Assembly: GCA_947630515.1 (NCBI GenBank)
Contig: CANRHY010000018.1
Location: 1 to 11,941 of the forward strand
Direction of reading: 5' to 3'
Length of the DNA stretch: 11,941 bases
Source of the DNA: an uncultured Bacilli bacterium
GTDB lineage: Bacteria; Bacillota_I; Bacilli_A; RF39; UBA660
Shown here in pieces: positions 1 through 7,870 of the stretch; position 1 is the stretch's first letter, and each line of letters opens with the position of its first letter. The notes below the pieces were generated by a model. It was not told the DNA's origin. It did no database searches and saw only the letters and a program-made list of their open reading frames with translations. Made by a program: the position numbers and the translations under genes.

Positions 1-58
1 TAAATATACTAGATAAAGCAACTCCAAAAGCACCTGATCCAAGTATTGTTATTTTCAT
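1..58 (-). CDS. gpsA: Glycerol-3-phosphate dehydrogenase [NAD(P)+], N-terminal fragment
   Basis: Only the first 19 codons are in the window; the gene runs off the left edge. The visible start reads MKITILGSGAFGVAL, the NAD(P)-binding GxGxxG loop at the very N-terminus that is typical of GpsA, which reduces dihydroxyacetone phosphate to sn-glycerol-3-phosphate in the cytoplasm. The ATG overlaps the stop of the upstream transferase gene in an ATGA arrangement (55-58), so translation is probably coupled. A good ribosome site (AAAAGGAGA, 66-74 on the minus strand) sits 7 nt before the ATG. Glycerol-3-phosphate feeds phospholipid and teichoic acid synthesis, which fits a TagO-like neighbour. Other Rossmann-fold dehydrogenases begin similarly, so the call rests on a short stretch plus context. 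Confidence 0.72.
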   Translation of the reverse strand, partial: MKITILGSGAFGVALSSIF

Positions 59-1098
59 TTTTTAGTCTCCTTTTTAGTAAATAATACATTAGTTTTAAAT
101 ATTAAGAATAGTAATATAAATATTAATACTATATAGAATAGTATCATATCTTCTTTATATCCTAATGCATAAAATATTGTTACTATGCTAAATATTATGT
201 CTACAGCATATATGACTAACACTGTTTTTCTAGTTGACAATCTTTTTAGTAATTGATGATGTATATGTTCTTTGTCTGCAACTCCAATATTTTTTTTGTT
301 TATTATTCTTCTTATTATTGCTAAAATTGTATCTGTTATAGGAAGTGCTAGTAAGACTAGAGGTATTATTAAGCTTGTTAGTGTTACTGTTTTAAATCCT
401 AAAAGCATTATTACACTTATCATAAGTCCTAAAAATGTACTACCAGTATCTCCCATAAATATTTTTGCTGGTGGGAAGTTGAATACCAAAAATCCCATAG
501 TTGCGCCTAGCATGATAAATGATAGTATTATATCAAGGCCTCCCATTTTGTTTAGTATTATTGCAATTATTCCTATAGTTAGAAAGTATATTGAAGAAAC
601 ACCTGCACATAATCCATCTAGTCCATCTATTAAGTTGATTGCATTTATTATACCTACTATTAAAAGCATTGTTGCAGGTTTACTAAGTATGCCAAACTCA
701 ATTCTATAGTCAAACATTTCAACATGAGTAAGCACTAAATTACCATATAACACAACTATAGCCGCGACTAATATGTGTATTATTAGTTTGTATCTCGCTT
801 TTATTGGTTTTATGTCATCAAATACACCAAGAAGTAATATTAGAAATGAAGCTATCAATATTGAAATCATTAATGTATTTTGTTCTCCAAATAACATATA
901 TCCTAGTAGAAAGGATAAGAATATTCCAAGCCCTCCTAAAAGTGGCGTTGGTACTTTGTGAGCACTTCTTTCATTAGGTACATCTATCGCGCCTATGTAA
1001 TTTGCTATTATTTTTGAAATATACACAAATATTACTGAAGCAATAAAAGTTACTAAAACTATTATTAAAATATTATGACCATTGATATTTATATTCAT
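55..1098 (-). CDS. tagO: Undecaprenyl-phosphate GlcNAc-1-phosphate transferase, TagO/WecA type
   Basis: Polytopic membrane enzyme of 347 aa that would move a sugar-1-phosphate (usually GlcNAc-1-P) from its UDP form to undecaprenyl phosphate, the first committed step of wall teichoic acid or related glycopolymer synthesis. Visible family motifs: DVPNERSAHK (39-48), the Asp pair GVFDD (D94/D95), NLIDGLDGL (155-163), NFPPAKIFMGDTGS (207-220, D217) and the His cluster EHIHH (277-281). The DxPNxR and HxHH motifs mark the TagO/WecA branch rather than MraY. About ten hydrophobic helices fill the rest. I chose the ATG at 1098 because AGGTG (1105-1109) lies 6 nt before it; a GTG at 1107 would add MKI and has a poorer site. 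It overlaps the end of the upstream gene by 26 bp and the gpsA start by 4 bp. The exact sugar cannot be read from sequence. Confidence 0.9.
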   Translation of the reverse strand: MNININGHNILIIVLVTFIASVIFVYISKIIANYIGAIDVPNERSAHKVPTPLLGGLGIFLSFLLGYMLFGEQNTLMISILIASFLILLLGVFDDIKPIKARYKLIIHILVAAIVVLYGNLVLTHVEMFDYRIEFGILSKPATMLLIVGIINAINLIDGLDGLCAGVSSIYFLTIGIIAIILNKMGGLDIILSFIMLGATMGFLVFNFPPAKIFMGDTGSTFLGLMISVIMLLGFKTVTLTSLIIPLVLLALPITDTILAIIRRIINKKNIGVADKEHIHHQLLKRLSTRKTVLVIYAVDIIFSIVTIFYALGYKEDMILFYIVLIFILLFLIFKTNVLFTKKETKK

Positions 1099-2344
1099 TA
1101 TTTTCACCTACTTCTTTATTTAATACTAACAAGATTGATACAAATACACTAATTGCTGGTGTTATTAAAATGTGTCCTTGGAATAATGCAAGTAATAGTA
1201 TAAGTAAAAGTATACTTAACTTTTCTATTCCAAAGTCTGTTAGTTTTATACTTTTTATGTAATTTATTATAATTATAATAAATGGTATAAAGTATAATAT
1301 AAATCCTATTATACCCTCTTTATAGAAAATGTCAAAATAATCCATTTCTATAGTTTTAACTTCTCCTTTATATTTACCAGTTAATTCTAAATATCCAATT
1401 CCAAATAATTTTTGAGTAACTGGACTATTTTTATATATTTTATTTGTATTTTCTAAGTATGTTAGTCTTTCACTAAATACCATATTATCTAAAAACTCTT
1501 TACTTATTATACTGATATTATTTTTCTTTAAATATTCATAATGTATAACTAAATTTTTGTAAAATGATGTTTTTGGTAATAAGAAAATACTTCCTACTAA
1601 TACTATTATTATACTTATAGATGTTATTATTAATGGTCTTTTTTGTTTTGCTTTTATTTTTTTATATATGTAATAGATTAAATATATAAGTATTATTAAA
1701 AGTAATCCTATTACTGGTGTTTTAGTACCTATGCTAAAGAATACATAAATAGTACCAAGAGCTAAAAGTAAGATTATCCATTTGTTCATTTTTTTTATTA
1801 CACTCATGCTACTTATTAATAGAAGTAGTAATATTGAACCTACAACATTTGCTGAATAAAACCAGCCTGTGCTTCCTACTTTACTATGGTAATAACTTTT
1901 AAATCCTATTCCAAGTAAATTTGGAATTAGTGTAAGAAGCAAGTATATTAAAAATATATTTCTAAAAGTTTTTTTGTTAAATGTATTTTTTTCGTATATT
2001 ATAGTAAATGTTATTAAGACATATATTAGGTAATACGTAGATAATGTATTTCTAAATTCTGATATAAAGTTAGCACTACCCTTTACGTTATACATAATAA
2101 ATAAGTGGAGTATCATTGCAACTGAAACTAGGCCTATATATAGTAAGACACGTTTTTTATTTTTATAGTCTGTTATTATTAAGTATAATACTAAATATCC
2201 AACAAATGCGAAACGAATTAATGAAGTTATATAATTTGGTAAGTTATATTTTATTAAAAGTGAGCCTATTATATCTAATATTGGTTGTAAATATAAAAAT
2301 ATTATTATTAATTTTGGAGTTATATTATTTACCGTATTTTTCAT
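1073..2344 (-). CDS. O-antigen ligase / Wzy-like polysaccharide polymerase family membrane protein
   Basis: A 423-aa protein with about ten to eleven hydrophobic segments and one long extracytoplasmic loop (about 255-345), the layout of the O-antigen ligase/Wzy_C superfamily. Just after the loop is LFGIGY (313-318), followed by an acidic stretch [17 protein letters not shown], a pattern common in Gram-positive members of this family. Such proteins join lipid-linked glycan repeats into polymers or transfer them to an acceptor. Sequence divergence is high in the family, so polymerase and ligase cannot be told apart. The ATG at 2344 is preferred over one at 2365, because GGAGAAG (2353-2359) stands about 8 nt before it. 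The gene overlaps the acetyltransferase end by 20 bp and the tagO-like start by 26 bp, implying translational coupling in one glycopolymer operon. Confidence 0.78.
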   Translation of the reverse strand: MKNTVNNITPKLIIIFLYLQPILDIIGSLLIKYNLPNYITSLIRFAFVGYLVLYLIITDYKNKKRVLLYIGLVSVAMILHLFIMYNVKGSANFISEFRNTLSTYYLIYVLITFTIIYEKNTFNKKTFRNIFLIYLLLTLIPNLLGIGFKSYYHSKVGSTGWFYSANVVGSILLLLLISSMSVIKKMNKWIILLLALGTIYVFFSIGTKTPVIGLLLIILIYLIYYIYKKIKAKQKRPLIITSISIIIVLVGSIFLLPKTSFYKNLVIHYEYLKKNNISIISKEFLDNMVFSERLTYLENTNKIYKNSPVTQKLFGIGYLELTGKYKGEVKTIEMDYFDIFYKEGIIGFILYFIPFIIIIINYIKSIKLTDFGIEKLSILLLILLLALFQGHILITPAISVFVSILLVLNKEVGENNEYKYQWS

Positions 2345-2867
2345 AATTAAATCTTCTCCAAACATCTTCTATATCATAAGTGTTAGGTACTTCGCCTTCA
2401 AGTATTGTTCTTTTTTCTAAGTATTTATCTAAAGGTGAGATTACTTTAGCTGGGTTACCTCCTACTACAGTATTATCAGGCACATCTTTAGTTACAACAG
2501 AACCAGCTCCAATAAATACGTTATTACCTATATGAACATTAGGAAGTATTGTTGAGTTAGCGCCTATAAAAACATTATTTCCTATTTCTATAGCACGTGC
2601 ATAGTAAGCATGAAATTTATTATCCATATTTTCTAATACTTTATGAAACACGTCATGATTTATAAATGTTACATTACTAGCAACTATTACATTACTTCCA
2701 AATTTTATTAATTTTGGATCTGATGGTATTTTTCTTGGTTGGAAAATAAAATTATCTCCTACACTATAAAATATATTTTTCTTTACTATATAGTTAGTTC
2801 TTTTATGAACATCAAATATTAGATATATTCTTAATCTTTGTAGTTGAGTTTTTATATAACTTTTCAT
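2325..2867 (-). CDS. Hexapeptide-repeat (left-handed beta-helix) O-acetyltransferase
   Basis: A 180-aa cytoplasmic acyltransferase. Residues about 94-142 contain repeated hexapeptides ([24 protein letters not shown], followed by VVTKDV and [10 protein letters not shown]), the signature of left-handed beta-helix acyl-CoA transferases of the NodL/CatB/maltose acetyltransferase group. A His in FINHDVFH (H71) is a candidate catalytic residue, as in related enzymes. The family transfers acetyl from acetyl-CoA to a hydroxyl or amino group of a sugar. Placed between an ATPase and a polymerase/ligase gene, it most likely acetylates a glycopolymer precursor; the acceptor is unknown. The start is well supported by AGGAGGA (2873-2879) 5 nt before the ATG; that site overlaps the stop codon of the preceding gene. 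Confidence 0.85.
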   Translation of the reverse strand: MKSYIKTQLQRLRIYLIFDVHKRTNYIVKKNIFYSVGDNFIFQPRKIPSDPKLIKFGSNVIVASNVTFINHDVFHKVLENMDNKFHAYYARAIEIGNNVFIGANSTILPNVHIGNNVFIGAGSVVTKDVPDNTVVGGNPAKVISPLDKYLEKRTILEGEVPNTYDIEDVWRRFNYEKYGK

Positions 2868-2877
2868 AAATATCCTC

Positions 2878-4164
2878 CTATGGTCTTAAGGCAGTTATTG
2901 GAACTATATATATTCCAGTTTCTGGGTCCTTTACTACACTACTGCCATTACCTACTATTATACACATAAAGGCTGGCTTTTTTATCATGTTATTATAAAA
3001 TCTGTTTAAAGTATTTTTTGCATTATCTATTTCATTTACTCCTAGTTTTATTTCTACAGGAGCATATTCACCACCAGGAAACTCTAATATTGCATCGACT
3101 TCTAATCCAGTTACATTATCTCTAAAATGATATACTTTTCCTTCTAAGTAATCCATATAAATTCTTAGGTCTCTTTCTACTAAACTTTCAAATAAAAATC
3201 CAAAAGTATTTAAATCTTTTAATAATTTTTCAGGAGTTAGTGAAAGGCACGCGCAGGCAAGTGATGGATCTGTTAAATGTCTTTTTACTGATTTGCCTAT
3301 TCTTTCAGGAGAACGATAATTTTCGCTATATGCTTCTTGATTTTCTATTAAGTGAAGTCTATTTAAATCATCCATATATTCATATATTGTATCTCTACTT
3401 GATAGTAATTCTTTTTCTGTTTCACTAGTTTCTATATCTTTTATTAATGTTTTGTTACTCGCGATTGAAGATTCATTTCTAGATAAAGATTTAAGTAACA
3501 TTTTCATTTTATTTATGTCTCTTCTTTTTTCACCATCTTCTACATCTTCATAAAGTATGGAATTTATATATGAAACTGGAATTACATAAGCTTTATCTTT
3601 TCTTACTGTTATGTTTTCTGGCCATCCACCTCTTACTATTAAGTATGCTAATTCTTTAATATCAACTTCTTTATTGTTTGTATTTTCTTGTGTACCATTA
3701 AACATATCCATAATTGAGGCTTTTCCAGTTGAATCTTTACTTTCATATAAGCTCATAGTATACATATTGATTCTTGCTATTCTTCCTGTTCCAGAGTGTT
3801 TTACTTTTTCTTTTTTCTTTTTTTTAGATAATGTCGTAGAACCAGTTAGTATGAAATTTCCTTTTATTGGAGATTTATCACACTCTCTTCTTACGGCATC
3901 CCATATTTTTGGAACTAATTGCCACTCATCAATTAATTGTGGTCTTTCTTCTAAATTATCCATAAATATTGCCTTTGGATCTAATAATGCTACATCTTGA
4001 TTGTCTTGTTCTTCTAAATATGTAATAGTTTTAGCATGATGAGTTGATGAGGAAGTTTTTCCACACCACTTTGGTCCTTCGATACTAATAGCACCAAATA
4101 TTTCCAAATATTCAGATATTTTTTTATCAATTAATCTAGGTAAATACTCTTTTTCTTTATTCAT
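2878..4164 (-). CDS. AAA_14/DUF4143-family ATP-binding protein
   Basis: A 428-aa protein with the two-part layout of the DUF4143 family. The N-terminal P-loop ATPase has Walker A GPKWCGKT (30-37), a Walker B-like LIDEWQ (78-82, D79/E80) and the sensor-like FILTGST (105-110). The family motif [15 protein letters not shown] follows (about 125-139). The C-terminal region carries [23 protein letters not shown] and APVEIKLG, which look like the D/E/E-x-K residues of a PD-(D/E)XK nuclease-like fold. The biological role of these widespread, often horizontally spread proteins is not established. ATG 4164 is used; an in-frame GTG at 4173 would add three residues. No real Shine-Dalgarno precedes either start, and the predicted transcript start falls near 4173, so the mRNA is nearly leaderless. 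It is the first gene of the unit and its stop overlaps the next gene's ribosome site. It has no obvious link to polysaccharide synthesis. Confidence 0.88.
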   Translation of the reverse strand: MNKEKEYLPRLIDKKISEYLEIFGAISIEGPKWCGKTSSSTHHAKTITYLEEQDNQDVALLDPKAIFMDNLEERPQLIDEWQLVPKIWDAVRRECDKSPIKGNFILTGSTTLSKKKKKEKVKHSGTGRIARINMYTMSLYESKDSTGKASIMDMFNGTQENTNNKEVDIKELAYLIVRGGWPENITVRKDKAYVIPVSYINSILYEDVEDGEKRRDINKMKMLLKSLSRNESSIASNKTLIKDIETSETEKELLSSRDTIYEYMDDLNRLHLIENQEAYSENYRSPERIGKSVKRHLTDPSLACACLSLTPEKLLKDLNTFGFLFESLVERDLRIYMDYLEGKVYHFRDNVTGLEVDAILEFPGGEYAPVEIKLGVNEIDNAKNTLNRFYNNMIKKPAFMCIIVGNGSSVVKDPETGIYIVPITALRP

Positions 4165-4179
4165 ATAAATCACACTATA

Positions 4180-4208
4180 ATAATAACATATTTACGTAGG
4201 TAAGTCAA
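4180..4208 (-). promoter_or_regulatory. Sigma-A type promoter of the ATPase-glycopolymer operon
   Basis: On the minus strand, TTGACT (4208-4203) and TATTAT (4185-4180) are separated by exactly 17 nt. The predicted transcription start is around 4173-4174, only about 10 nt before the ATG at 4164, leaving almost no 5' leader. The -35 box lies 2 bp from the edge of the 23-bp repeat array, so proteins bound to the array could affect this promoter. Confidence 0.72.
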
Positions 4209-4210
4209 TA

Positions 4211-4348
4211 TCAGTCGACATTTTTTAACGAATTCAGTCGACATTTTTTAACAAATTCAGTCGACACTTTTTAGCGAATTTAGTCGACATTTTTTTATGA
4301 ATTCAGTCGACATTTTTTAATGAATTTAGTCGACACTTTTTAACTTTG
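4211..4348. repeat. Six tandem 23-bp direct repeats with GTCGAC core
   Basis: Six head-to-tail units start at 4211, 4234, 4257, 4280, 4303 and 4326, each 23 bp with no spacers. Each reads T(C/T)AGTCGACA(T/C)TTTTT on the plus strand, followed by A/G/T-rich bases and mostly GAAT. The AGTCGACA core, containing the palindrome GTCGAC, is identical in all six; differences cluster in the T-run and the last bases, and the final unit loses the GAAT end. Units 3 and 6 share ACACTTTTT, while the others have ACATTTTTT. Read on the minus strand each unit begins TGTCGACT. The period is not a multiple of 3 and no gene spans it. The array fills the space between the terminator of one operon and the promoter of the next. 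It may be a multi-site protein-binding array or the repeated end of a lost IS21-like element. Confidence 0.93.
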
Positions 4349-4354
4349 GGATTT

Positions 4355-4382
4355 TAAAAAGCCCTTACATAAGTAAGGACTT
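4355..4382 (-). terminator. Intrinsic terminator after the LCP gene
   Basis: On the minus strand a 10-bp stem, AAGTCCTTAC pairing with GTAAGGGCTT (one G-T pair), closes a 4-nt loop and runs into a short T stretch (five T in all, two of them in the stem). It lies 6 nt past the stop codon of the LytR-CpsA-Psr gene, so it ends the three-gene surface operon before the repeat array and the next promoter. Confidence 0.82.
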
Positions 4383-4388
4383 TGGTAT

Positions 4389-6416
4389 TTAGTCTGTACC
4401 AGTTTCTTCTCCACCTGGTTCTTCTTCACCACTTCCAGAACTTGAGCCTCCTGGTGTTGTTCCTGGCTCTTCACTTGACTCACCGCCAGTTTCTGTGCTT
4501 GGTGGGTTAGATCCTGTAGATGGATTACTTGGGTCATCTTCAGAACTACCCTCGTTTGGTTTTGTTTCAGGCTTTGTTGGAGTTGTAGGTGTTGTTGGTT
4601 TTTCTTCTTCCTCATTTTCATCTGGTTTAGTTGTTGCTTTCTTTCTTATAACATCTATTGTAATACTTCCAACTTTATCAACTAATACCCCTTCATGAAC
4701 ACTTTGTGAAATTATTTGTCCATCAGTATAATTACTATCACTACTATCTACATAATTAACATTAATAGTTATTCCATGAGAACTTCCCCAGTTATTTGCG
4801 TCTGTTAATGAGTATGCAGTAAAGTCAGGAACTAAACTTCTTCTTGCTTCACCGTAATATGTATATCCTATTATTTCTTTTTCGTATGGACTATTCATAC
4901 TAAAGTTAAATGTCTTTATAATAGTAGGCTCAATTAAACCTAGATTTACTTTCATAGCGTTTATTATACTATTTAAACTTTGTTTATAATATTGGAAAGT
5001 ATATGTGTAATCATAACCTTCATATACGTATAAATCATAACCAGTTAAGAAAGTTTTTGTTATATTTATGTTTACATCTTCTTCTTTTGTTAATATATTT
5101 TTAGCTACGTTATAGAAAGATAACATAGTTTCTCTAGACATATTAGTATCAATGTTATTACTTATTGTATCTAATATTTTATAGAAATCATTAACACTTC
5201 TTACTGTTTTTATTTTATTAATCATACCTTCAACTACTAATTGTTGATTTTGTCCTCTTTGGAAGTCTCCTAGTGGAAGTGTTTTTCTGTGTCTTGCTAA
5301 AGCTAGGGCTTGTTCACCACCTAAAGTTTGAACACCTTTATTTAGGCATATCTCCCACTCATCAGCCCATCTATGTGAGTTTGATTCACAGAAATCCATT
5401 GGTACATCTACTGTAATACCGCCTAGTATATCTACTAAACTTACTACTCCTTGGAAGTTTATTTTTACATAATAGTCAATTGATAAACCAGTAAAGTTTT
5501 CTACTGTTTTTACCATACAGCTAGTTCCACCCCAGGCAGCATGTGTTATTTTAGTTTGATTACCACCACACGCCATTGGAACGTAAGTGTCTCTTGGAAT
5601 ACTAAACATAGTTGCATGTAATGTTTCAGGATCTACTGAGATAAGCATTATTGTATCTCCATTATAAGAAGATGATGATATTCCTTCTTCTTCTGAATCT
5701 ACACCTAAAAGTAGTACTGTAAATGGTTTTGTAATTCTATCGCTTGTTAGTGTCTCTTCTTTTTCTACTTTCTTTTTTTGATATGCTTTTTCATATGTAT
5801 ATATTTCATATATTTTAGTGTCTTCTTTAAATGTTTCTATGTTTTTTAACATAGCTTTATAATTTGAACTTATGAATATCGCGTCTACTTCTTTATTTAT
5901 AAATGCTGTCATAAGTGCGATTGTGTCTTCATAGTTAACTATTTCTGTGCTTTTATCTAAAGAATATTTCTTTATTACTTCTTGTGGTAAAATGTAACCT
6001 TCTGTATCTTCAGTGTTTTCTACAATACCTATTTTTATATCTTTTAAGTCTTCTATTTTTTCTTGCTTTTCTAATGAAATTAATACTGTTTTATATTTTA
6101 GTTCTTGTTTGTTCATGTTATCTAGTTTGTTAAGTACTACTAGAATAACTACTGATATAACTACACTTATTATTGTGAGTATTAGCATAATTATACTTGT
6201 TACTATAAAACCTTTTATTTTATAAAATTTAATACATTCGACTAATCTTACTAAAAGTGTTATTAAAGCAATAGCTAAAAAACAAGAAATCATTATTCTA
6301 TAAAATGTTTCAATAGAACTTAGTAAGTATATTGAATATATAGAACACCCAACTGATAGTATAGATAGTATTGTAAGTATTATTCCAATTATTTTATATT
6401 TTTTTAAATTACCCAT
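4389..6416 (-). CDS. LytR-CpsA-Psr (LCP) family wall glycopolymer transferase with extra domains
   Basis: A 675-aa membrane protein. Three hydrophobic helices (about 8-32, 37-57, 68-96) would leave the rest outside. Residues about 108-210 resemble half of a periplasmic-binding fold (DLKDIKIGIVENTE ... KEVDAIFISS). The LCP domain spans about 230-405 with LLLGVDS (D240), NGDTIMLIS (D254), SIPRDTYV (R275/D276), LARHRK (R376/R378) and FQRGQNQQ (R387). LCP enzymes move undecaprenyl-linked glycopolymers onto peptidoglycan. A PASTA-like segment (about 527-591) and an 80-residue Pro/Thr/Ser/Gly/Glu tail without an LPXTG motif follow. GAAGGAGT (6424-6431) sits 7 nt before the ATG. It is the last gene of the operon, 35 bp after the cohesin-like gene. 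The LCP call is firm; the flanking domain names are read by eye. Confidence 0.92.
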   Translation of the reverse strand: MGNLKKYKIIGIILTILSILSVGCSIYSIYLLSSIETFYRIMISCFLAIALITLLVRLVECIKFYKIKGFIVTSIIMLILTIISVVISVVILVVLNKLDNMNKQELKYKTVLISLEKQEKIEDLKDIKIGIVENTEDTEGYILPQEVIKKYSLDKSTEIVNYEDTIALMTAFINKEVDAIFISSNYKAMLKNIETFKEDTKIYEIYTYEKAYQKKKVEKEETLTSDRITKPFTVLLLGVDSEEEGISSSSYNGDTIMLISVDPETLHATMFSIPRDTYVPMACGGNQTKITHAAWGGTSCMVKTVENFTGLSIDYYVKINFQGVVSLVDILGGITVDVPMDFCESNSHRWADEWEICLNKGVQTLGGEQALALARHRKTLPLGDFQRGQNQQLVVEGMINKIKTVRSVNDFYKILDTISNNIDTNMSRETMLSFYNVAKNILTKEEDVNINITKTFLTGYDLYVYEGYDYTYTFQYYKQSLNSIINAMKVNLGLIEPTIIKTFNFSMNSPYEKEIIGYTYYGEARRSLVPDFTAYSLTDANNWGSSHGITINVNYVDSSDSNYTDGQIISQSVHEGVLVDKVGSITIDVIRKKATTKPDENEEEEKPTTPTTPTKPETKPNEGSSEDDPSNPSTGSNPPSTETGGESSEEPGTTPGGSSSGSGEEEPGGEETGTD

Positions 6417-6451
6417 TTTTTTACTCCTTCTATACTATTATAGCACGTATA

Positions 6452-7858
6452 TTATTTTTTTTCTTCTTTATTTTTCTTTTTTTCGTCTTTTTTTTCTATT
6501 TTTTCTTGTTCTATATTATTTTGTTCTGTTTTTATTATATCTTTATTTTGGTTATTTAATTCTTGTTTTAAAGCTTTTTTCTTATTTTTTTTGCTTGATA
6601 AAGTTATAAGTACTACAAGAAGTAATAATATTGTTTCTACTCCAAGTACTATTATTATCATTAAAAAGTTATTGTTTTTTTCAACTAATTCATCTATTAT
6701 TTTGCTGTCATATGCTGTAAATGAATTATTTTTTTTGTCATATACAAAGTAACCTTCTTCGTTATTTTCGATGTTTACTCCATATACTACATAAAGGTTA
6801 GTTTTAGCGTATCTGTATGCTGTTATTTCTTCTTTATTTATTTTAATTTTTGTTTTAGTAAATCCATTTAACCCACCTTTTGGTTCTTTTATAAATAGAG
6901 TAATACCTTCTGATTTTGTTTCAGTATATAATGTATATTTATTATTTTTTTCGTCATATATGAATAAACTTATTTTTCCGTTTTTGTCTTTTAATCCTAC
7001 TAATTTGTAGTTTGTAATTTTACTAATAAAACCTGGTACTTCTACTCCATTTATTTTAAGTGTTGTTTTTTCAAATGTAGAAGGCATAGTTAAACTGCTT
7101 TCTCTTTTTACTACAGTGTAGTCAAGTCCATCTATTCTTAATTTTATTGGGTTTTCATCTTCTACTGTTACTTTTACTGTGTAAGTTTTAGTACTACCAT
7201 TTTCTGCAGTGACTACTATTTCAAATTTGTTATCTCCTTCACTTACGTTAAATTCTCCTGTACCTGTTAAAGTAGCATATCTGTCTTCAACAGATGCATC
7301 TAGTGTTATTTTTTCTGTATTTGATGGAACACTTACTGAGTATTCTAAAGTGTCTTTGTTAAATTCAGGAGTTAGTGAGTATCCATTTATAGATAAGCTT
7401 GCTAAATTGTTATTAGTGCTGTAACTTGCTTGTAAGTCTTCTTGTGTTATTCCTGTTACAGTGGCACTTCCTACAGAAAGGCCTAGTAATTCTTCTTCCC
7501 AGTATGCATAAGCTTCAACTCCACTTACTGATATTGTGCTTGTGCCAGAAGCTTTTACGTAAAATGTGAAATAATATGTTTTAGATGTGTCACTTCCATT
7601 TCCATAATCAACATAATATGCGTTTCCACTAGTTAACTCTAATTTACTAGAGTCATAACTAATGCTATAACTTAAAGAGCCAAGGGCTACATCTGAAGAA
7701 AATGTAACTGATACATTAACATAACTTCCTACTACAGCAGTGTATTTGTCAGTGTTAACTGAAACATAGCCAGATATTGCTTTTAATTTAGTGCTTGGAA
7801 GCAGTAATACAAAAGCAAATATTAATAAATAAACTATCCTTTTTAATCCTTTTTCCAT
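6452..7858 (-). CDS. Membrane-anchored surface protein with cohesin-like and cadherin-like domains
   Basis: A 468-aa exported protein. A signal peptide (1-27, ending KLKA) precedes a cohesin-like beta-sandwich (about 30-137) with the usual pattern AVVGSYVNVSVTFSS, a LGSLSYSISYDSSKLEL strand pair and a closing GSATVTGI. Next is a cadherin-like beta-sandwich (PF12733 type, about 150-233; LASLSINGYSLTPEF ... LEYSVSVP ... NGSTKTYTVKV), an unrecognised region (235-395), a transmembrane helix (about 398-421) and a Lys/Glu-rich cytoplasmic tail. This architecture holds the cohesin-like domain at the outer membrane face. Cohesins bind dockerins, and the gene just upstream in the operon ends in a dockerin. 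A near-perfect AGGAGG (7864-7869) precedes the ATG and the intergenic gap is 12 bp. The cohesin assignment is by pattern, and cohesin-like domains also occur outside cellulosomes. Confidence 0.8.
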   Translation of the reverse strand: MEKGLKRIVYLLIFAFVLLLPSTKLKAISGYVSVNTDKYTAVVGSYVNVSVTFSSDVALGSLSYSISYDSSKLELTSGNAYYVDYGNGSDTSKTYYFTFYVKASGTSTISVSGVEAYAYWEEELLGLSVGSATVTGITQEDLQASYSTNNNLASLSINGYSLTPEFNKDTLEYSVSVPSNTEKITLDASVEDRYATLTGTGEFNVSEGDNKFEIVVTAENGSTKTYTVKVTVEDENPIKLRIDGLDYTVVKRESSLTMPSTFEKTTLKINGVEVPGFISKITNYKLVGLKDKNGKISLFIYDEKNNKYTLYTETKSEGITLFIKEPKGGLNGFTKTKIKINKEEITAYRYAKTNLYVVYGVNIENNEEGYFVYDKKNNSFTAYDSKIIDELVEKNNNFLMIIIVLGVETILLLLVVLITLSSKKNKKKALKQELNNQNKDIIKTEQNNIEQEKIEKKDEKKKNKEEKK

Positions 7859-7870
7859 AACTTTCCTCCT

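Noticed and set aside
3611..4000. Plus-strand open frames lying opposite the ATPase and other minus-strand genes
   Set aside because: They lack ribosome sites and recognisable domains and mirror well-supported coding sequence on the other strand.
4211..4348. Repeat array as a CRISPR
   Set aside because: Units are directly abutting with no spacers, are only 23 bp and no cas gene is present.
4340..4621. Open frame of 93 codons rich in Gln and Lys on the minus strand
   Set aside because: It is another frame of the low-complexity tail of the LCP gene, runs across the terminator hairpin and has no convincing start or family match.
6430..6465. TATAAT (6437-6442, minus strand) as an internal promoter before the LCP gene
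   Set aside because: The -35 is poor and the transcript would start inside the ribosome site; the 35-bp gap fits simple operon read-through.
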